Of a stretch of DNA of 64,000 bases, positions 37,945 to 47,547 are shown piece after piece. The translations under genes were made by a program, and so were the position numbers. The stretch spans positions 20,275-84,274 of the forward strand of contig CAYTTV010000008.1 of NCBI GenBank assembly GCA_964440915.1, written 5' to 3'. A model generated the notes under the pieces. The model saw nothing but the letters and a program-made list of their open reading frames with translations. It had not been told where the DNA came from and did not search any database. The DNA comes from CAMPJM01 sp964440915 (GTDB lineage: Bacteria; Bacteroidota; Bacteroidia; Cytophagales; Cyclobacteriaceae). Positions within the stretch are counted from its first letter, which is position 1. Each line of letters begins with the position of its first letter.

Positions 37945-38411
37945 GGATTATATGTTATTAAATTGGTAAGCTTAACTAATAAGTGCAACTCAATTCAATC
38001 ATTGAGGCTAGCCTCCAGTGATTAGATAAGTGCTTATTTTATTGGTGAAGAAAAAACAAATCGACGAAGAAAGAAATCAAATTGGATGAGAGCTACTGAA
38101 TAATTTTAGATCATATCCTTGTCCTAAACCCTTTAAACGACCTGGCATAATTCCTTCTTATCATAAACGGGTTACAAAGCTAGGAGAACAAAGTTGCTGG
38201 CCCTTTCCTTGATTTCCTAAATATCTAAGGATACGTTTTTTGTTCTTTCTAGACGGTGTCTCTAATTTAATGTTGGAGCTGTAGAAAATAATCCCATGCT
38301 ATCGTAACATTTGTTAATGTTTAAAAGTTGAACTAGCCTGTGAACTTCAGGTATGTTTTGCAGGGACAAGTACCTTTCTAGAAACCTTTTAACAAAATAA
38401 GACTTATTTAA
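37945..38411. other. Intergenic, no gene seen
   Basis: About 470 bases between the terminator and the pdhC promoter. AT-rich; no convincing ORF, hairpin or RNA gene on either strand. Confidence 0.4.
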
Positions 38412-38442
38412 TTTGAATAAAGTGATAATACGTTTAATTTTG
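38412..38442 (+). promoter_or_regulatory. Predicted pdhC promoter
   Basis: TTTG (38412-38415), 19 bases, TAATTTTG (38435-38442): an exact fit to the Bacteroidota -33/-7 consensus. The start codon follows 25 bases later. Confidence 0.65.
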
Positions 38443-38467
38443 GGCGAACATAAATGGAAATATCATA

Positions 38468-40108
38468 ATGGCCGAAGTAATTAAAATGCCTAAGATGAGT
38501 GATACCATGGAAGAAGGCGTGATTGCCTCATGGTTGGTCAAAGAAGGCGACGAAGTAAAATCCGGGGACATCCTTGCAGAAGTAGAAACAGATAAGGCAA
38601 CCATGGAACTTGAGTCTTATGAAGACGGCACACTGCTTTATATTGGGGTCAAAGAAAAGGAAGCTGTTCCTGTGGATGGCATTATTGCCATTATTGGAGA
38701 AAAAGGAGAAAACATAGATGACCTTATCAAGCAGGTGAAAGCAGGAGGCGACAGTTCGGAAGACAAAGGATCTGAAGAACCAAAATCGGATGAAAGACCC
38801 ACATCAGGTAACGACAGTGAAGAGATTGATATATCGGGTATCAATGCCACACTCGTCACTATGCCTAAGATGAGTGATACTATGCAAGAAGGCGTGATTG
38901 CTTCTTGGCTTAAAAAAGAGGGAGATGCGATAAGTGCAGGAGACATTTTGGCCGAGGTGGATACTGACAAAGCAACCATGGAGCTTGAAGCCTACGAAGA
39001 CGGTACACTATTGTACATCGGGCCTAAAGAGGGCGATGCAGTGCCTATAGATGCTGTAATAGCTGTAATAGGGGAGAAAGGTGCAGACTACCAGACTTTG
39101 TTGAAGCATCATGAAGCGAGCAAAGGCGGCAAAAGCGAATCATCCTCAAAAGAAGAAAAAGAAGTAAAAACTGCAGAGAAAGCTCCTGAAGCTACCAAGG
39201 CAGAAGCTTCAGAAAAAGGAGGAAGAATAAAGGCTTCTCCTTTGGCCAAGAAAATGGCAGAAGACAAAGGATATGACCTGTCGAAAATAAAAGGTTCTGG
39301 CGACAATGGCAGAATCGTAAGGAAAGATGTAGAAGACTATAAGCCTAGCGAAGCACAGGAGACTGCTCCTCAGAAGTCTGATGCAAAAGGGCAGCCTGCC
39401 ATTTCTTTACCTGAAATAGTGGGAGAAGAAAGCTACGAAGAGGTCAATGTTTCTCAAATGCGGAAGACCATTGCCAAGCGTTTGGCCGAAAGCAAATATA
39501 CAGCACCACACTTCTACTTGACCATGGAAATAAACATGGACAAAGCCGTAGAAGCAAGAAAGAGCATCAATGAATATTCTCCGGTGAAAATTTCTTTCAA
39601 CGACCTTGTGCTCAAAGCCACAGCAGCGGCTTTAAGGCAACACCCTAACGTAAATGTGTCTTATCGAGGCGATAAAATGCGCTTTAACAAACACATCCAT
39701 ATTGGTGTGGCTGTAGCGGTAGATGAAGGGTTATTGGTGCCGGTAGTACGATTTGCTGACAATAAATCACTGTCTCATATCGCCGTAGAAGTAAAAGATT
39801 TGGGTCAGAGAGCTAGAAACAAGCAACTTCAACCTAAGGATTGGGAAGGAAGCACCTTCACGATTTCCAACCTGGGCATGTTTGGTATAGAGGAGTTTAC
39901 AGCTATTATCAATCCACCCGACGCTTGTATTTTGGCCGTTGGCGGAATTAAACAAACGCCCATCGTAAAAAATGGCGAAATTGTTCCAGGCAATGTAATG
40001 AAAGTGACTTTGTCATGTGACCATAGAGCGGTAGACGGTGCTGTAGGATCGGCATTCCTACAAACCCTAAAAGGACTCTTGGAAGATCCAGTAAGGATTC
40101 TCGTATAA
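38468..40108 (+). CDS. pdhC: Pyruvate dehydrogenase complex dihydrolipoyl acetyltransferase (E2)
   Basis: 546 residues. Two lipoyl domains with the lipoylation lysines in ETDKATMELE (Lys43) and DTDKATMELE (Lys168), acidic linkers rich in Glu/Ser/Lys, an E3-binding domain at about 253-290 (ASPLAKKMAEDKG, SGDNGRIVRKDV), and the catalytic chloramphenicol-acetyltransferase-like domain with SCDHRAVDGAVG (His519, Asp523). It moves the acetyl group from E1-bound hydroxyethyl-TPP to CoA in the pyruvate dehydrogenase complex. Neither E1 nor E3 is next to it, which is common in this phylum. Good promoter and terminator make it monocistronic. Confidence 0.95.
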   Translation: MAEVIKMPKMSDTMEEGVIASWLVKEGDEVKSGDILAEVETDKATMELESYEDGTLLYIGVKEKEAVPVDGIIAIIGEKGENIDDLIKQVKAGGDSSEDKGSEEPKSDERPTSGNDSEEIDISGINATLVTMPKMSDTMQEGVIASWLKKEGDAISAGDILAEVDTDKATMELEAYEDGTLLYIGPKEGDAVPIDAVIAVIGEKGADYQTLLKHHEASKGGKSESSSKEEKEVKTAEKAPEATKAEASEKGGRIKASPLAKKMAEDKGYDLSKIKGSGDNGRIVRKDVEDYKPSEAQETAPQKSDAKGQPAISLPEIVGEESYEEVNVSQMRKTIAKRLAESKYTAPHFYLTMEINMDKAVEARKSINEYSPVKISFNDLVLKATAAALRQHPNVNVSYRGDKMRFNKHIHIGVAVAVDEGLLVPVVRFADNKSLSHIAVEVKDLGQRARNKQLQPKDWEGSTFTISNLGMFGIEEFTAIINPPDACILAVGGIKQTPIVKNGEIVPGNVMKVTLSCDHRAVDGAVGSAFLQTLKGLLEDPVRILV

Positions 40109-40127
40109 GACAACATGAACATAATTC

Positions 40128-40160
40128 AAAAAGTCTCGTTTTAATAGCGAGACTTTTTTT
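40128..40160 (+). terminator. Terminator of pdhC
   Basis: AAAAAGTCTCG pairs with CGAGACTTTTT (11 base pairs) around a nine-base loop, followed by a run of seven T, 19 bases after the stop codon. Confidence 0.85.
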
Positions 40161-40172
40161 ATATCTGAAAAC

Positions 40173-40283
40173 ATGGATACCAACTTAACTAAACCCTACC
40201 TAAGGCGTGTTTTAAAGAAATGGCTAATCTTAGAGACAATCTCTCTGATGCTATTCGTTTTGGGAATTTTGATATTTTATTGA
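40173..40283 (+). CDS. Possible small membrane protein (36 aa)
   Basis: A 36-codon frame from ATG: a basic front (KPYLRRVLKKW) followed by one long hydrophobic stretch (ISLMLFVLGILIF) and a stop, the shape of a genuine single-pass membrane microprotein, with the basic side probably facing the cytoplasm. It begins only 12 bases after the pdhC terminator and has no obvious promoter or ribosome site. It could equally be chance. I do not recognise a family. Confidence 0.35.
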   Translation: MDTNLTKPYLRRVLKKWLILETISLMLFVLGILIFY

Positions 40284-40422
40284 CAGGCTATTCCTTAAAT
40301 ACCTAGCTCGTCTTATGAAGTTTTTGCTGATTGCCTTCCTTAAAAAAAGAAGGAGCAGTACATTTATGAATTAAAATTATAGGCTGTTTAAAGCTACTAA
40401 CAACAAGAAATAATTATATCTA

Positions 40423-40971
40423 ATGTCAAAGTTGAAAATAAGATCTACCACAGTCATTGCCATATCTCACAACGGACAAGTAGCCATAGGGGCTGATGGT
40501 CAAGCTACAATGGGCAATACTGTTGCTAAAAGTAATGTAAAAAAAATAAGAAAGTTGCAAGACGGAAAGATCGTTACAGGCTTTGCAGGTTCGACAGCGG
40601 ATGCATTTACCCTTTTGGAGCGTTTTGACGAAAAGCTGAGCACCTATGGTGGCAATATGAAACGTGCCGCGATAGAGCTTACCAAAGACTGGCGGATGGA
40701 CCGCTATCTGAGAAGACTGGAAGCCATGCTCATCGTTGCTGATAAAGATGAGATTTTGATCCTTTCAGGTACAGGTGATGTCCTAGAACCCGACAATCAA
40801 ATTGCTGCCATTGGTTCAGGTAGTATGTTTGCTCAGGCAGCAGCAGTTGCATTAAAGAAGCACGCCTCTAACTTAAGTGCAGAAGAAATGGTGCGGGAAA
40901 GCCTGAATATTGCAGCGGATATTTGTATCTATACCAACCATAACCTTACCATAGAAACAATAGACGATTGA
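40423..40971 (+). CDS. hslV: ATP-dependent protease subunit HslV
   Basis: 182 residues with the HslV core: TTVIAISHNGQVAIGADGQATMGN, GFAGSTADAFTLLERF, LSGTGDVLEPDNQIAAIGSG and the C-terminal YTNHNLTIETI. It forms the proteolytic chamber of the HslUV complex that degrades unfolded proteins with the HslU ATPase. The catalytic Thr is normally the first residue after Met; here it is Thr9 (MSKLKIRSTTV), so either an eight-residue N-terminal stretch is removed or the annotated start lies upstream of the real one; no ATG lies nearer. HslU is not in the window. Confidence 0.94.
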   Translation: MSKLKIRSTTVIAISHNGQVAIGADGQATMGNTVAKSNVKKIRKLQDGKIVTGFAGSTADAFTLLERFDEKLSTYGGNMKRAAIELTKDWRMDRYLRRLEAMLIVADKDEILILSGTGDVLEPDNQIAAIGSGSMFAQAAAVALKKHASNLSAEEMVRESLNIAADICIYTNHNLTIETIDD

Positions 40972-41036
40972 GTTTAAGGCTAAACAACTTAGTCTACACT
41001 TAAGGAAGTTCTAAGAACTAGAATCAAATAAATATC

Positions 41037-41387
41037 ATGTCGAAAGCCATTATTTACCATAATCCAAGATGTTCAAAAAGTAGAGAGACATTAAAAATTT
41101 TAGAAGATAGGGGCGCTTCATATGAAATAGTGGAATACCTGAAAACTCCTCCTACGAAAGAAGCTTTAAAGGAAATTGCCCGCAAGCTCGGCATGAAACC
41201 TTTGGATTTTGTGCGCAAAGGGGAGAAACTGTATAAGGAAAAATATGCAGGCCAGGAACTCACCGATGAGCAGTGGTATGAGGTCCTGGCTGAAAACCCT
41301 GTGTTAATAGAACGCCCAATTGTTGTGAAAGGAGATAATGCTGCCATAGGTCGACCCCCTGAAAATGTGAACAAAGTGATCGAATAG
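41037..41387 (+). CDS. arsC: Glutaredoxin-type arsenate reductase-like protein
   Basis: 116 residues, thioredoxin fold of the ArsC/YffB family. It has the active-site Cys12 in HNPRCSKSRETL and the RPI motif ENPVLIERPIVVKGDNAAIGRPPENV, both matching true ArsC proteins (Spx and YffB lack this combination). It reduces arsenate with glutaredoxin and glutathione, or a functional equivalent. It is chemically unrelated to the phosphatase-type reductase at 13323 and lies 27 kb from the ars operon, with no ACR3 next to it. Its role may be broader than arsenic. Confidence 0.9.
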   Translation: MSKAIIYHNPRCSKSRETLKILEDRGASYEIVEYLKTPPTKEALKEIARKLGMKPLDFVRKGEKLYKEKYAGQELTDEQWYEVLAENPVLIERPIVVKGDNAAIGRPPENVNKVIE

Positions 41388-41582
41388 TGAAAGAATAGAA
41401 CAGTATTATTGAAGGGATTATAGGATATATGAAATCAAGCTTCATCTCATAACACGAAGGCGCTGGGAAGGACATAAAGTATAAGAAGGGGACGGTTTAG
41501 GTCATTTGTGTTGGACAGGACTAAGATTGACCTATACTGCCACTCTCTTATTTAAAATATTATTTCATAAAAACACATTGCT

Positions 41583-41831
41583 ATGTTTGAAGGGTCTCAA
41601 TTTCCTAAATCGCTTGATGAGGAAGTTTTTGAAGCATGGTTAGAAAGCGGCCGCCAACGAAAGTTAAGCTACCATTACTTACTGATCATTTGGAATGAGC
41701 TTGAAATGGAATACCAGCCAGTGTATGTGGAGGATCGTGCGGCTATAAATGATTATGAAAAGGACAAAAACACAGGCAGGGAATTGCTTGTAGCCGCCTA
41801 TGACTTATATTCAGAATCTAGAATCGCATGA
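41583..41831 (+). CDS. Hypothetical protein (82 aa)
   Basis: Soluble, acidic, helical small protein (MFEGSQFPKSLDEEVFEAWLESGRQRKLSYHYLLI, key EEVFEAWLESG and SYHYLLIIWNELE). No signal peptide or motif; natural amino-acid usage. I recognise no function. It stands alone in a 600-base space between arsC and the LytTR regulator. Confidence 0.6.
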   Translation: MFEGSQFPKSLDEEVFEAWLESGRQRKLSYHYLLIIWNELEMEYQPVYVEDRAAINDYEKDKNTGRELLVAAYDLYSESRIA

Positions 41832-41984
41832 ATTTAAGGTAGGGTTAAGTGAAGGCAAAAATGATTCCTTACCGTAAAAGAACCCCTTCAGGCAATTACC
41901 AGATAGAAAAATCATTGTTTTAAAATCCTAATATTATTTAACTTCAACATTTTAAAGCATGCTATATCTTTAGGAATAACAAAT

Positions 41985-42845
41985 ATGGTTTTCAATATTT
42001 TCACCAGAAATTACCCCCGCAACTATATGGTTCAAAGCCCTGTAAAAGGGGCATTCCTAGCATTTTCAATAATCCTAATATTCCTGCTTTTGTATCGCCC
42101 TCTCGACCTCAACGACAATAAAATACTGGGTTTTACAGGTGCCATGATAGTTTATAGTTTTTTAGGCTGCACAACAAGCCTTGCTATGATAATTTTGTTG
42201 AAAAAAATCCCTTCTTTTTCAGATAAAGCGCGGTGGACATTGACTAAGGAGTTGTTTTTGATATTTATCTGTTTGTTCATGATGAGCCTAGTGATTTTTG
42301 CTTCAGGTTTTCTAATTGAAATTGGTGGAAATCCGGATTTTTTTCTCTCCGCCAAGTTTACTTTTTTACTGGGAATCTTGCCGTATGCCATTTTTACCGT
42401 GCGGAATTTTTCCTCCTTATTTCCTAAGGACAATACATTTATACAATACGGTCTTCATGAAAACGAAACTGATAAATCAGTCGAAGAAAAGATCCACATC
42501 GAATCAAAGCTCAAGAGCGAAAGTCTTAGTTTTTACCCAAGCCAATTTCTATTAGCCGAATCTGAGGGCAATTATGTGACCTTTTATTTTATGGTGGATA
42601 ATAAAGTAGAAAAATCTATTATCAGGAACTCCATCAGTCACATTGAAAATCAACTTGGTTCATTTGAGAGTTTTTTTAAGACCCATCGTGCTTTTATTGT
42701 TAATCTAAATAAGGTAAAGGAAAAATCTGGAAACGTACTGGGTTATAAACTCAAGCTTAATGGTGTAGACAAAGAAATCCCCGTTTCTCGACAAAACACA
42801 AAGCATTTTAATAAACGAATGGATCAACTTTCTGCATACCTTTAA
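41985..42845 (+). CDS. Membrane LytTR-type transcriptional regulator
   Basis: 286 residues: four membrane helices at about 24-40, 47-72, 88-110 and 125-140, then a LytTR DNA-binding domain from about 175 (FLLAESEGNYVTFYF, ESFFKTHRAFIVNLNKV, KEIPVSRQNTKHF). There is no receiver domain, so the signal must be sensed by the membrane part or by a partner. LytTR proteins bind direct repeats in promoters. It lies 265 bases before an outer-membrane receptor on the same strand, which is the likely target; no palindrome or direct repeat was pinned down in the spacer. Confidence 0.9.
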   Translation: MVFNIFTRNYPRNYMVQSPVKGAFLAFSIILIFLLLYRPLDLNDNKILGFTGAMIVYSFLGCTTSLAMIILLKKIPSFSDKARWTLTKELFLIFICLFMMSLVIFASGFLIEIGGNPDFFLSAKFTFLLGILPYAIFTVRNFSSLFPKDNTFIQYGLHENETDKSVEEKIHIESKLKSESLSFYPSQFLLAESEGNYVTFYFMVDNKVEKSIIRNSISHIENQLGSFESFFKTHRAFIVNLNKVKEKSGNVLGYKLKLNGVDKEIPVSRQNTKHFNKRMDQLSAYL

Positions 42846-43110
42846 AAATCCTTTCCAGAAGCTAAGGAATATCTTATTAACATTTCTAGCTGAGCCTTCC
42901 CAAAAGTTTTCGTGATCGTATTTCCTATAACCTTCTTCTCAAACATGATTTAACCTTTACATTTCGTACCAGAAATCTATCCATTCATAACAGATCTTTT
43001 GGCGTACATTGTCATTCATCACAAATCCCTGTTATGTGTCACAGGCATGCATTTATCCCTATTTGCTCTCCTATTATTGCATTGAAATAATATCAATAAA
43101 TCGAGCAAAT

Positions 43111-45477
43111 ATGAAATCTAATGATCTAAAAATGAGAGTAAAAGTATTCGGGATTTTCGTGAGTACGCTCTTGTGTTTTACAAAATCCGCAGGACAGGAC
43201 CTGCAAACAATCAAAGGAACCATAATAGATGGCGAAAATCAAGCGGTCATATCCTATGCTACTGTGACCTTGTACACATTACAAGACTCTACCTTGATCA
43301 CTGGAGGGCTTAGCCATGAAGACGGTAGCTTTGAGTTGCAATTCAAAAAATCGGATATTCAGTGCTTCCTCATGGTCAATTTTGTCGGCTACGACCCATG
43401 GACAGATTTGATGCCGAAAATTGACACTGTAGGTGAATATAATCTTGTAGTAGAAATGCAACCAGCAATCATTGAATTGGATGAAGCTCTTGTGGTGAGC
43501 GAAAGAATAAGAGCAGAAAATAGTTATGATAAGGCTACGTTTTTTGTCAACAAGCGTATGTTGGATGCTTCAAATACAGGGATCGATATTTTAAGACACA
43601 TTCCGAGTGTCCAAATAGACCTTATGCAAAATATAAGGCTTGAGGGCAATGCCAATATTCTCATCTTGGTAGATGGAAAGGAACGTGATAAGAATTTTTT
43701 ACTTCAACTCAACGCCAAACAGGTCGATAGGATAGAATTGATTAATACCCCAGGTGCTAATTATGATGGAAGCGCTACTGGCATCATCAATGTTATTTTG
43801 AAGCAAGGCAGAACTGTGGGCTTTAGTGGCAATGTCGTCCTGGACATTCCCCTTCGAAAAAAGGAAATGTATTTATTCCCCTTGTTGAATTTAAACCTTG
43901 GGTTAAAAAAGATGAACCTTTATGGATTCTATAAGGGAGAAATTTCATATTTTAATTTGATCGAAAAGTCCACGCTCAGCCACTTTCAAGGAAATCAGCC
44001 TCAAAGAGCAATAACCACATCACAATATTTACGACAAGAGAACTGGGAGCACAACTTTACCTATGGCTGGGACTATTTTATTAATAAAAACAATGTTATT
44101 AACCTTTATGCCAATTATCGAATGTATTCGAATGAAACGGATGGGGAGGTGTTGCAATTTGACAAGGGTGATTTGACATGGCAAGCAGATAAAGAAGAAG
44201 AAGATATGAATCATTCGGGTTATTATTCTTTGTACTACAAGCATCTTTTTGATAAGCAAGGACACGAGGTGGCTATGGATATGAATTACTATCACTATAA
44301 AAGGGATAATCGATCAACTTTCAATAGCCACAAGACCAGTGATAGGGACGAGGATATCCTGAATAGCCTTTCACCAAAACAGCGATCATATGGTCTCAAA
44401 ATAGATTATACCAATCCGATCACGGAAAAGTTAAAGGCTGGTGCTGGTATAAAATTAGGGCTGACGAATATGGATGAAAGAGTAGCCAAAGACTTTAATT
44501 ATTATGATCACCTAGCTTCGGCCTATGGAACAATCACATATAGTCAATCGAAATTTACCGGAAATGCAGGGTTACGGGTTGAGCAGTCATTCTCAGGCAT
44601 CGATGGAAGCTTCGATAACGATCGCCTAGACTGGTTGCCCAATGCAGTAGTAAATTATCAACTGAACCAGACCAAGTCACTTAAATTTTCTTACACACGC
44701 AGAATTACCCGACCCTACATTTATCAGCTAAGTCCAGCCGCGTATAGCGATGACCCATACACAATGCGGAAGGGAAATGAGCATTTGACACCAGCTTTAC
44801 AAGATAATTTCGCTATTGATTATGCTGTCCTCTTAGGACACAATTATATCGCTACTCGAATCTTCTATAAAACTGAGAAAAATGCCATCAACTATTTGTA
44901 TTTTCTGAATGATGATGCCATTTTAGAAAGCCATTTTAACAATCTAGGAACGATCAATTCCTATGGCATCCAACTTACGACTGCATTGAAGTTTGGACCA
45001 TCTATCGATTTCAATGGCTATTTAAAAGCTTTTGGAGAAAATACAAGCCCTAATGGATTGGCGTCAGACTATCATGTAGAAAGCCATGAAAATAGGGGAG
45101 TAGAACTTGGGGTTTCTTCAGCTGTGGGATTCAAATACGGCATAACAGCTTCAGTGGCTATGCAGTACAGCAGCCCTAGAATTAGGATGCAAGACAAGAC
45201 ATATCAAGACTTTATTTACTTTATTTCTGTGGATAAGACTGTTAAAAACAATTTTAAATTTGGGATGTCTCTCGCACCGTTATTTGTTAAAAAATATACT
45301 TATAGGGGATTAGAAACTACTGGTATTGATTTTAAATTGTCGTCTGAAGGTGATATCCAATTGCCGTCAATACCGATTATTTTCAAGGTGAATTATCAAT
45401 TTGCCACGGGCAGAAACAATAAGAGAATAGAACGTGAAAAGGAAATTATTGATAATAAGGTGAAAACAGGGTTGTAG
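43111..45477 (+). CDS. Outer membrane beta-barrel receptor, TonB-like (OMP_b-brl_3 type)
   Basis: About 788 residues from the ATG at 43111, which gives a proper signal peptide (KVFGIFVSTLLCFTKSAGQ); the open frame begins 34 codons earlier without one. N-terminal carboxypeptidase-D-like domain (TIKGTIIDGENQAVISYATVTLY), plug domain with RIELINTPGANYDGSATGIINVILKQG, and a long barrel (RFSYTRR-like KFSYTRRITRPYIYQL, then repeated strands). The family is found in Bacteroidota as receptor-like barrels beside regulators and signalling proteins. The preceding LytTR gene may control it. Substrate unknown. Confidence 0.9.
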   Translation: MKSNDLKMRVKVFGIFVSTLLCFTKSAGQDLQTIKGTIIDGENQAVISYATVTLYTLQDSTLITGGLSHEDGSFELQFKKSDIQCFLMVNFVGYDPWTDLMPKIDTVGEYNLVVEMQPAIIELDEALVVSERIRAENSYDKATFFVNKRMLDASNTGIDILRHIPSVQIDLMQNIRLEGNANILILVDGKERDKNFLLQLNAKQVDRIELINTPGANYDGSATGIINVILKQGRTVGFSGNVVLDIPLRKKEMYLFPLLNLNLGLKKMNLYGFYKGEISYFNLIEKSTLSHFQGNQPQRAITTSQYLRQENWEHNFTYGWDYFINKNNVINLYANYRMYSNETDGEVLQFDKGDLTWQADKEEEDMNHSGYYSLYYKHLFDKQGHEVAMDMNYYHYKRDNRSTFNSHKTSDRDEDILNSLSPKQRSYGLKIDYTNPITEKLKAGAGIKLGLTNMDERVAKDFNYYDHLASAYGTITYSQSKFTGNAGLRVEQSFSGIDGSFDNDRLDWLPNAVVNYQLNQTKSLKFSYTRRITRPYIYQLSPAAYSDDPYTMRKGNEHLTPALQDNFAIDYAVLLGHNYIATRIFYKTEKNAINYLYFLNDDAILESHFNNLGTINSYGIQLTTALKFGPSIDFNGYLKAFGENTSPNGLASDYHVESHENRGVELGVSSAVGFKYGITASVAMQYSSPRIRMQDKTYQDFIYFISVDKTVKNNFKFGMSLAPLFVKKYTYRGLETTGIDFKLSSEGDIQLPSIPIIFKVNYQFATGRNNKRIEREKEIIDNKVKTGL

Positions 45478-45724
45478 GGGAGATGGTTGGATACTTGGAG
45501 CAGGGGATAATTGAATTTAGCAATATTTCGCTTAGCTTTTACAAGTAAATGATGGATGCAATCAACTGACCAAAGTATACCCACCCGTCATCTCGGTCTT
45601 TCTAAACATCAGACAAGTGTGCTCTAAGCTTACTTATGGTTTATTGCTATTTTACAAAACCGTGTATAGGAATCAAACTAATAACAAAAGTGTATTGCAA
45701 TTTTATAATTCCTATATTTAAAAC

Positions 45725-46279
45725 ATGAGAAAAGTAGTCTTGGATTTGGCCGTTAGTCTTGATGGGTTTATCGAAGGACCTAGAGGAGAAATAGATTGGT
45801 GCATCATGGACGATGATATGGACTTTAAAGGGTTCTTATCAAGCATCGATACAATTTTCTACGGAAGGGTAAGCTATGATATGTGGGGGAATTATGTACC
45901 GGATTCAAACGCTATTGATTCTGATAAAGCGCTTTGGGCTAGTGTTCATTCTAAACGAAAATACGTTTTTTCTAGTAACCCGAGACAAGATGACCCTGCT
46001 GTATTTATCACTTCAGACTTCGCAGAAAATGTAAAAGAAATAAGAAATCAACAGGGAAAAGATATCTGGTTATATGGTGGCGCCAAGCTCATCAAAACAT
46101 TTATCCATCTTAACTTGATCGATATTTATAGGATTTCAGTTCATCCGACAGTTTTAGGCGATGGCAAACCACTGTTCGAGGACTTGAAAGAAAGGATAAA
46201 CCTTACACTAATAGAAACCAACAGATTCAAATCTGGAGTGGTGCAACTTATTTATGAGCAGAGAAAAAAGATGGAATAA
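45725..46279 (+). CDS. DHFR/RibD C-terminal-like reductase family protein
   Basis: 184 residues, the single domain seen in YyaP/YwjB-type proteins. Motifs: MRKVVLDLAVSLDGFIEGP, DTIFYGRVSYDMWG, KDIWLYGGAKLIKTF and SVHPTVLGDGKPLFEDL. The fold is that of dihydrofolate reductase and of the RibD reductase domain, binding NADPH. The substrate of stand-alone members is generally unknown; the gene is monocistronic and converges on the aminotransferase. It is complete and has normal codon use. Confidence 0.92.
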   Translation: MRKVVLDLAVSLDGFIEGPRGEIDWCIMDDDMDFKGFLSSIDTIFYGRVSYDMWGNYVPDSNAIDSDKALWASVHSKRKYVFSSNPRQDDPAVFITSDFAENVKEIRNQQGKDIWLYGGAKLIKTFIHLNLIDIYRISVHPTVLGDGKPLFEDLKERINLTLIETNRFKSGVVQLIYEQRKKME

Positions 46280-46361
46280 ATATATCCGTCCCGGTACTCT
46301 GGTAAATTTTGCTCTCTATCGACTTCAAAACTGTTAGAGGGAGATGTGCCAAAACACCTTT

Positions 46362-47543
46362 CTATCCTTCACAAGCCTTCAATATAATGTCGCATGCCTC
46401 TTTGATTTCATCATCCGTAATGGTGAGGGGAGGGGCGATGCGCATGGCGTCGTCGCAATAGAGAAACCAGTCTGTGACAACACCGAGCTCAATGGCTTTA
46501 TCGATCACAGGTTTTAAAATATCGAACGACCCGAACTCTATTGCCATCATAAGCCCTTTATTTCTAATGCCCTTTATTTTTGGATGAACCAAAAGCTTTT
46601 TGAAGAGCGATGCTTTTTTATCTACTTCTTCTATAAGGCTGCCATTGTGCAAAACACCTACAGTAGCCAATGATGCGGCCGCACTGACGGGGTGGCCACC
46701 AAACGTCGTGATATGACCAAGGATAGGGTTGTTCTTGAGGGAATCCATGATGGCTTTGGAAGAAATAAATGCGCCAATGGGCATGCCACCTCCCATTCCT
46801 TTAGCACTTACCACAATGTCTGGAACTATTTCATAATGCTCAAATGCCCAGAACCGGCCTGTTCGTCCAAATCCGCTCTGGATCTCGTCAAGGATGAGTA
46901 AGGCACCGCTTTCATCGCAGGCCTTACGGAGCGCCTGAAAGTATGCTTTAGAGGCAACCCTTACACCTGCTTCGCCTTGGACGGTCTCAATAATTACGGC
47001 AGCAGTATGTTTGCTTATCAGGCTCAAGTCTTCTGCTTCCCCAAACCGGAAATGCCTGATGCCTGGCAGGAGAGGTCTATAGGCCCTTTTAAACGATTCA
47101 TTGCCACCGAGCGATAAGGCCCCTTGAGAGGACCCATGGTAGGCATTGTAACAAGAGATTATTTCTGTTCGGCCGGTATACCGCTTGGCTAGCTTTATGG
47201 CGCCTTCCACAGCTTCACTTCCAGAGTTTACCAAGTAGGTTGAGGTGAGCGGAGCAGGGAGTGTTTTTGATAAAGCATCTGCTAGGGCAGTCTGAGGGGT
47301 CTGGACATATTCCCCATACACCATGAGGTGCAGATAACGTTCGGTCTGGTCGAGAATCGCTTGAATTACGGCAGGATGGCGGTGACCTATATTGCTCACA
47401 CCAATGCCTGATATCAAATCGATGTATTTTTTATTGTCGGGTCCATACATATAGACTCCTTCTGCCTTTTCAATTTCTAGCATCAAAGGAAAATCGGTCG
47501 TTTGGGCCAAATGGTTTAAGAAGAGTTGTCTTTGAGAAATCAT
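46362..47543 (-). CDS. Class III (fold type I) PLP aminotransferase
   Basis: 393 residues. The PLP lysine is Lys248 in VVSAKGMGGGMPIGAFI, with the upstream ILDEIQSGFGRTGRFWAFEH and the DLISGIGVSNIGHRHPAVIQA start region. The family contains acetylornithine/succinylornithine, ornithine and 4-aminobutyrate aminotransferases; the GSEAVEGAIKLAKR signature is general. The exact substrate cannot be read off. The box TATCTTTG lies four bases before the ATG, so the message may be leaderless. It is downstream of an OmpA-PD40 gene on the same strand, with a 50-base gap. Confidence 0.9.
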   Translation of the reverse strand: MISQRQLFLNHLAQTTDFPLMLEIEKAEGVYMYGPDNKKYIDLISGIGVSNIGHRHPAVIQAILDQTERYLHLMVYGEYVQTPQTALADALSKTLPAPLTSTYLVNSGSEAVEGAIKLAKRYTGRTEIISCYNAYHGSSQGALSLGGNESFKRAYRPLLPGIRHFRFGEAEDLSLISKHTAAVIIETVQGEAGVRVASKAYFQALRKACDESGALLILDEIQSGFGRTGRFWAFEHYEIVPDIVVSAKGMGGGMPIGAFISSKAIMDSLKNNPILGHITTFGGHPVSAAASLATVGVLHNGSLIEEVDKKASLFKKLLVHPKIKGIRNKGLMMAIEFGSFDILKPVIDKAIELGVVTDWFLYCDDAMRIAPPLTITDDEIKEACDIILKACEG

Positions 47544-47547
47544 GCCG

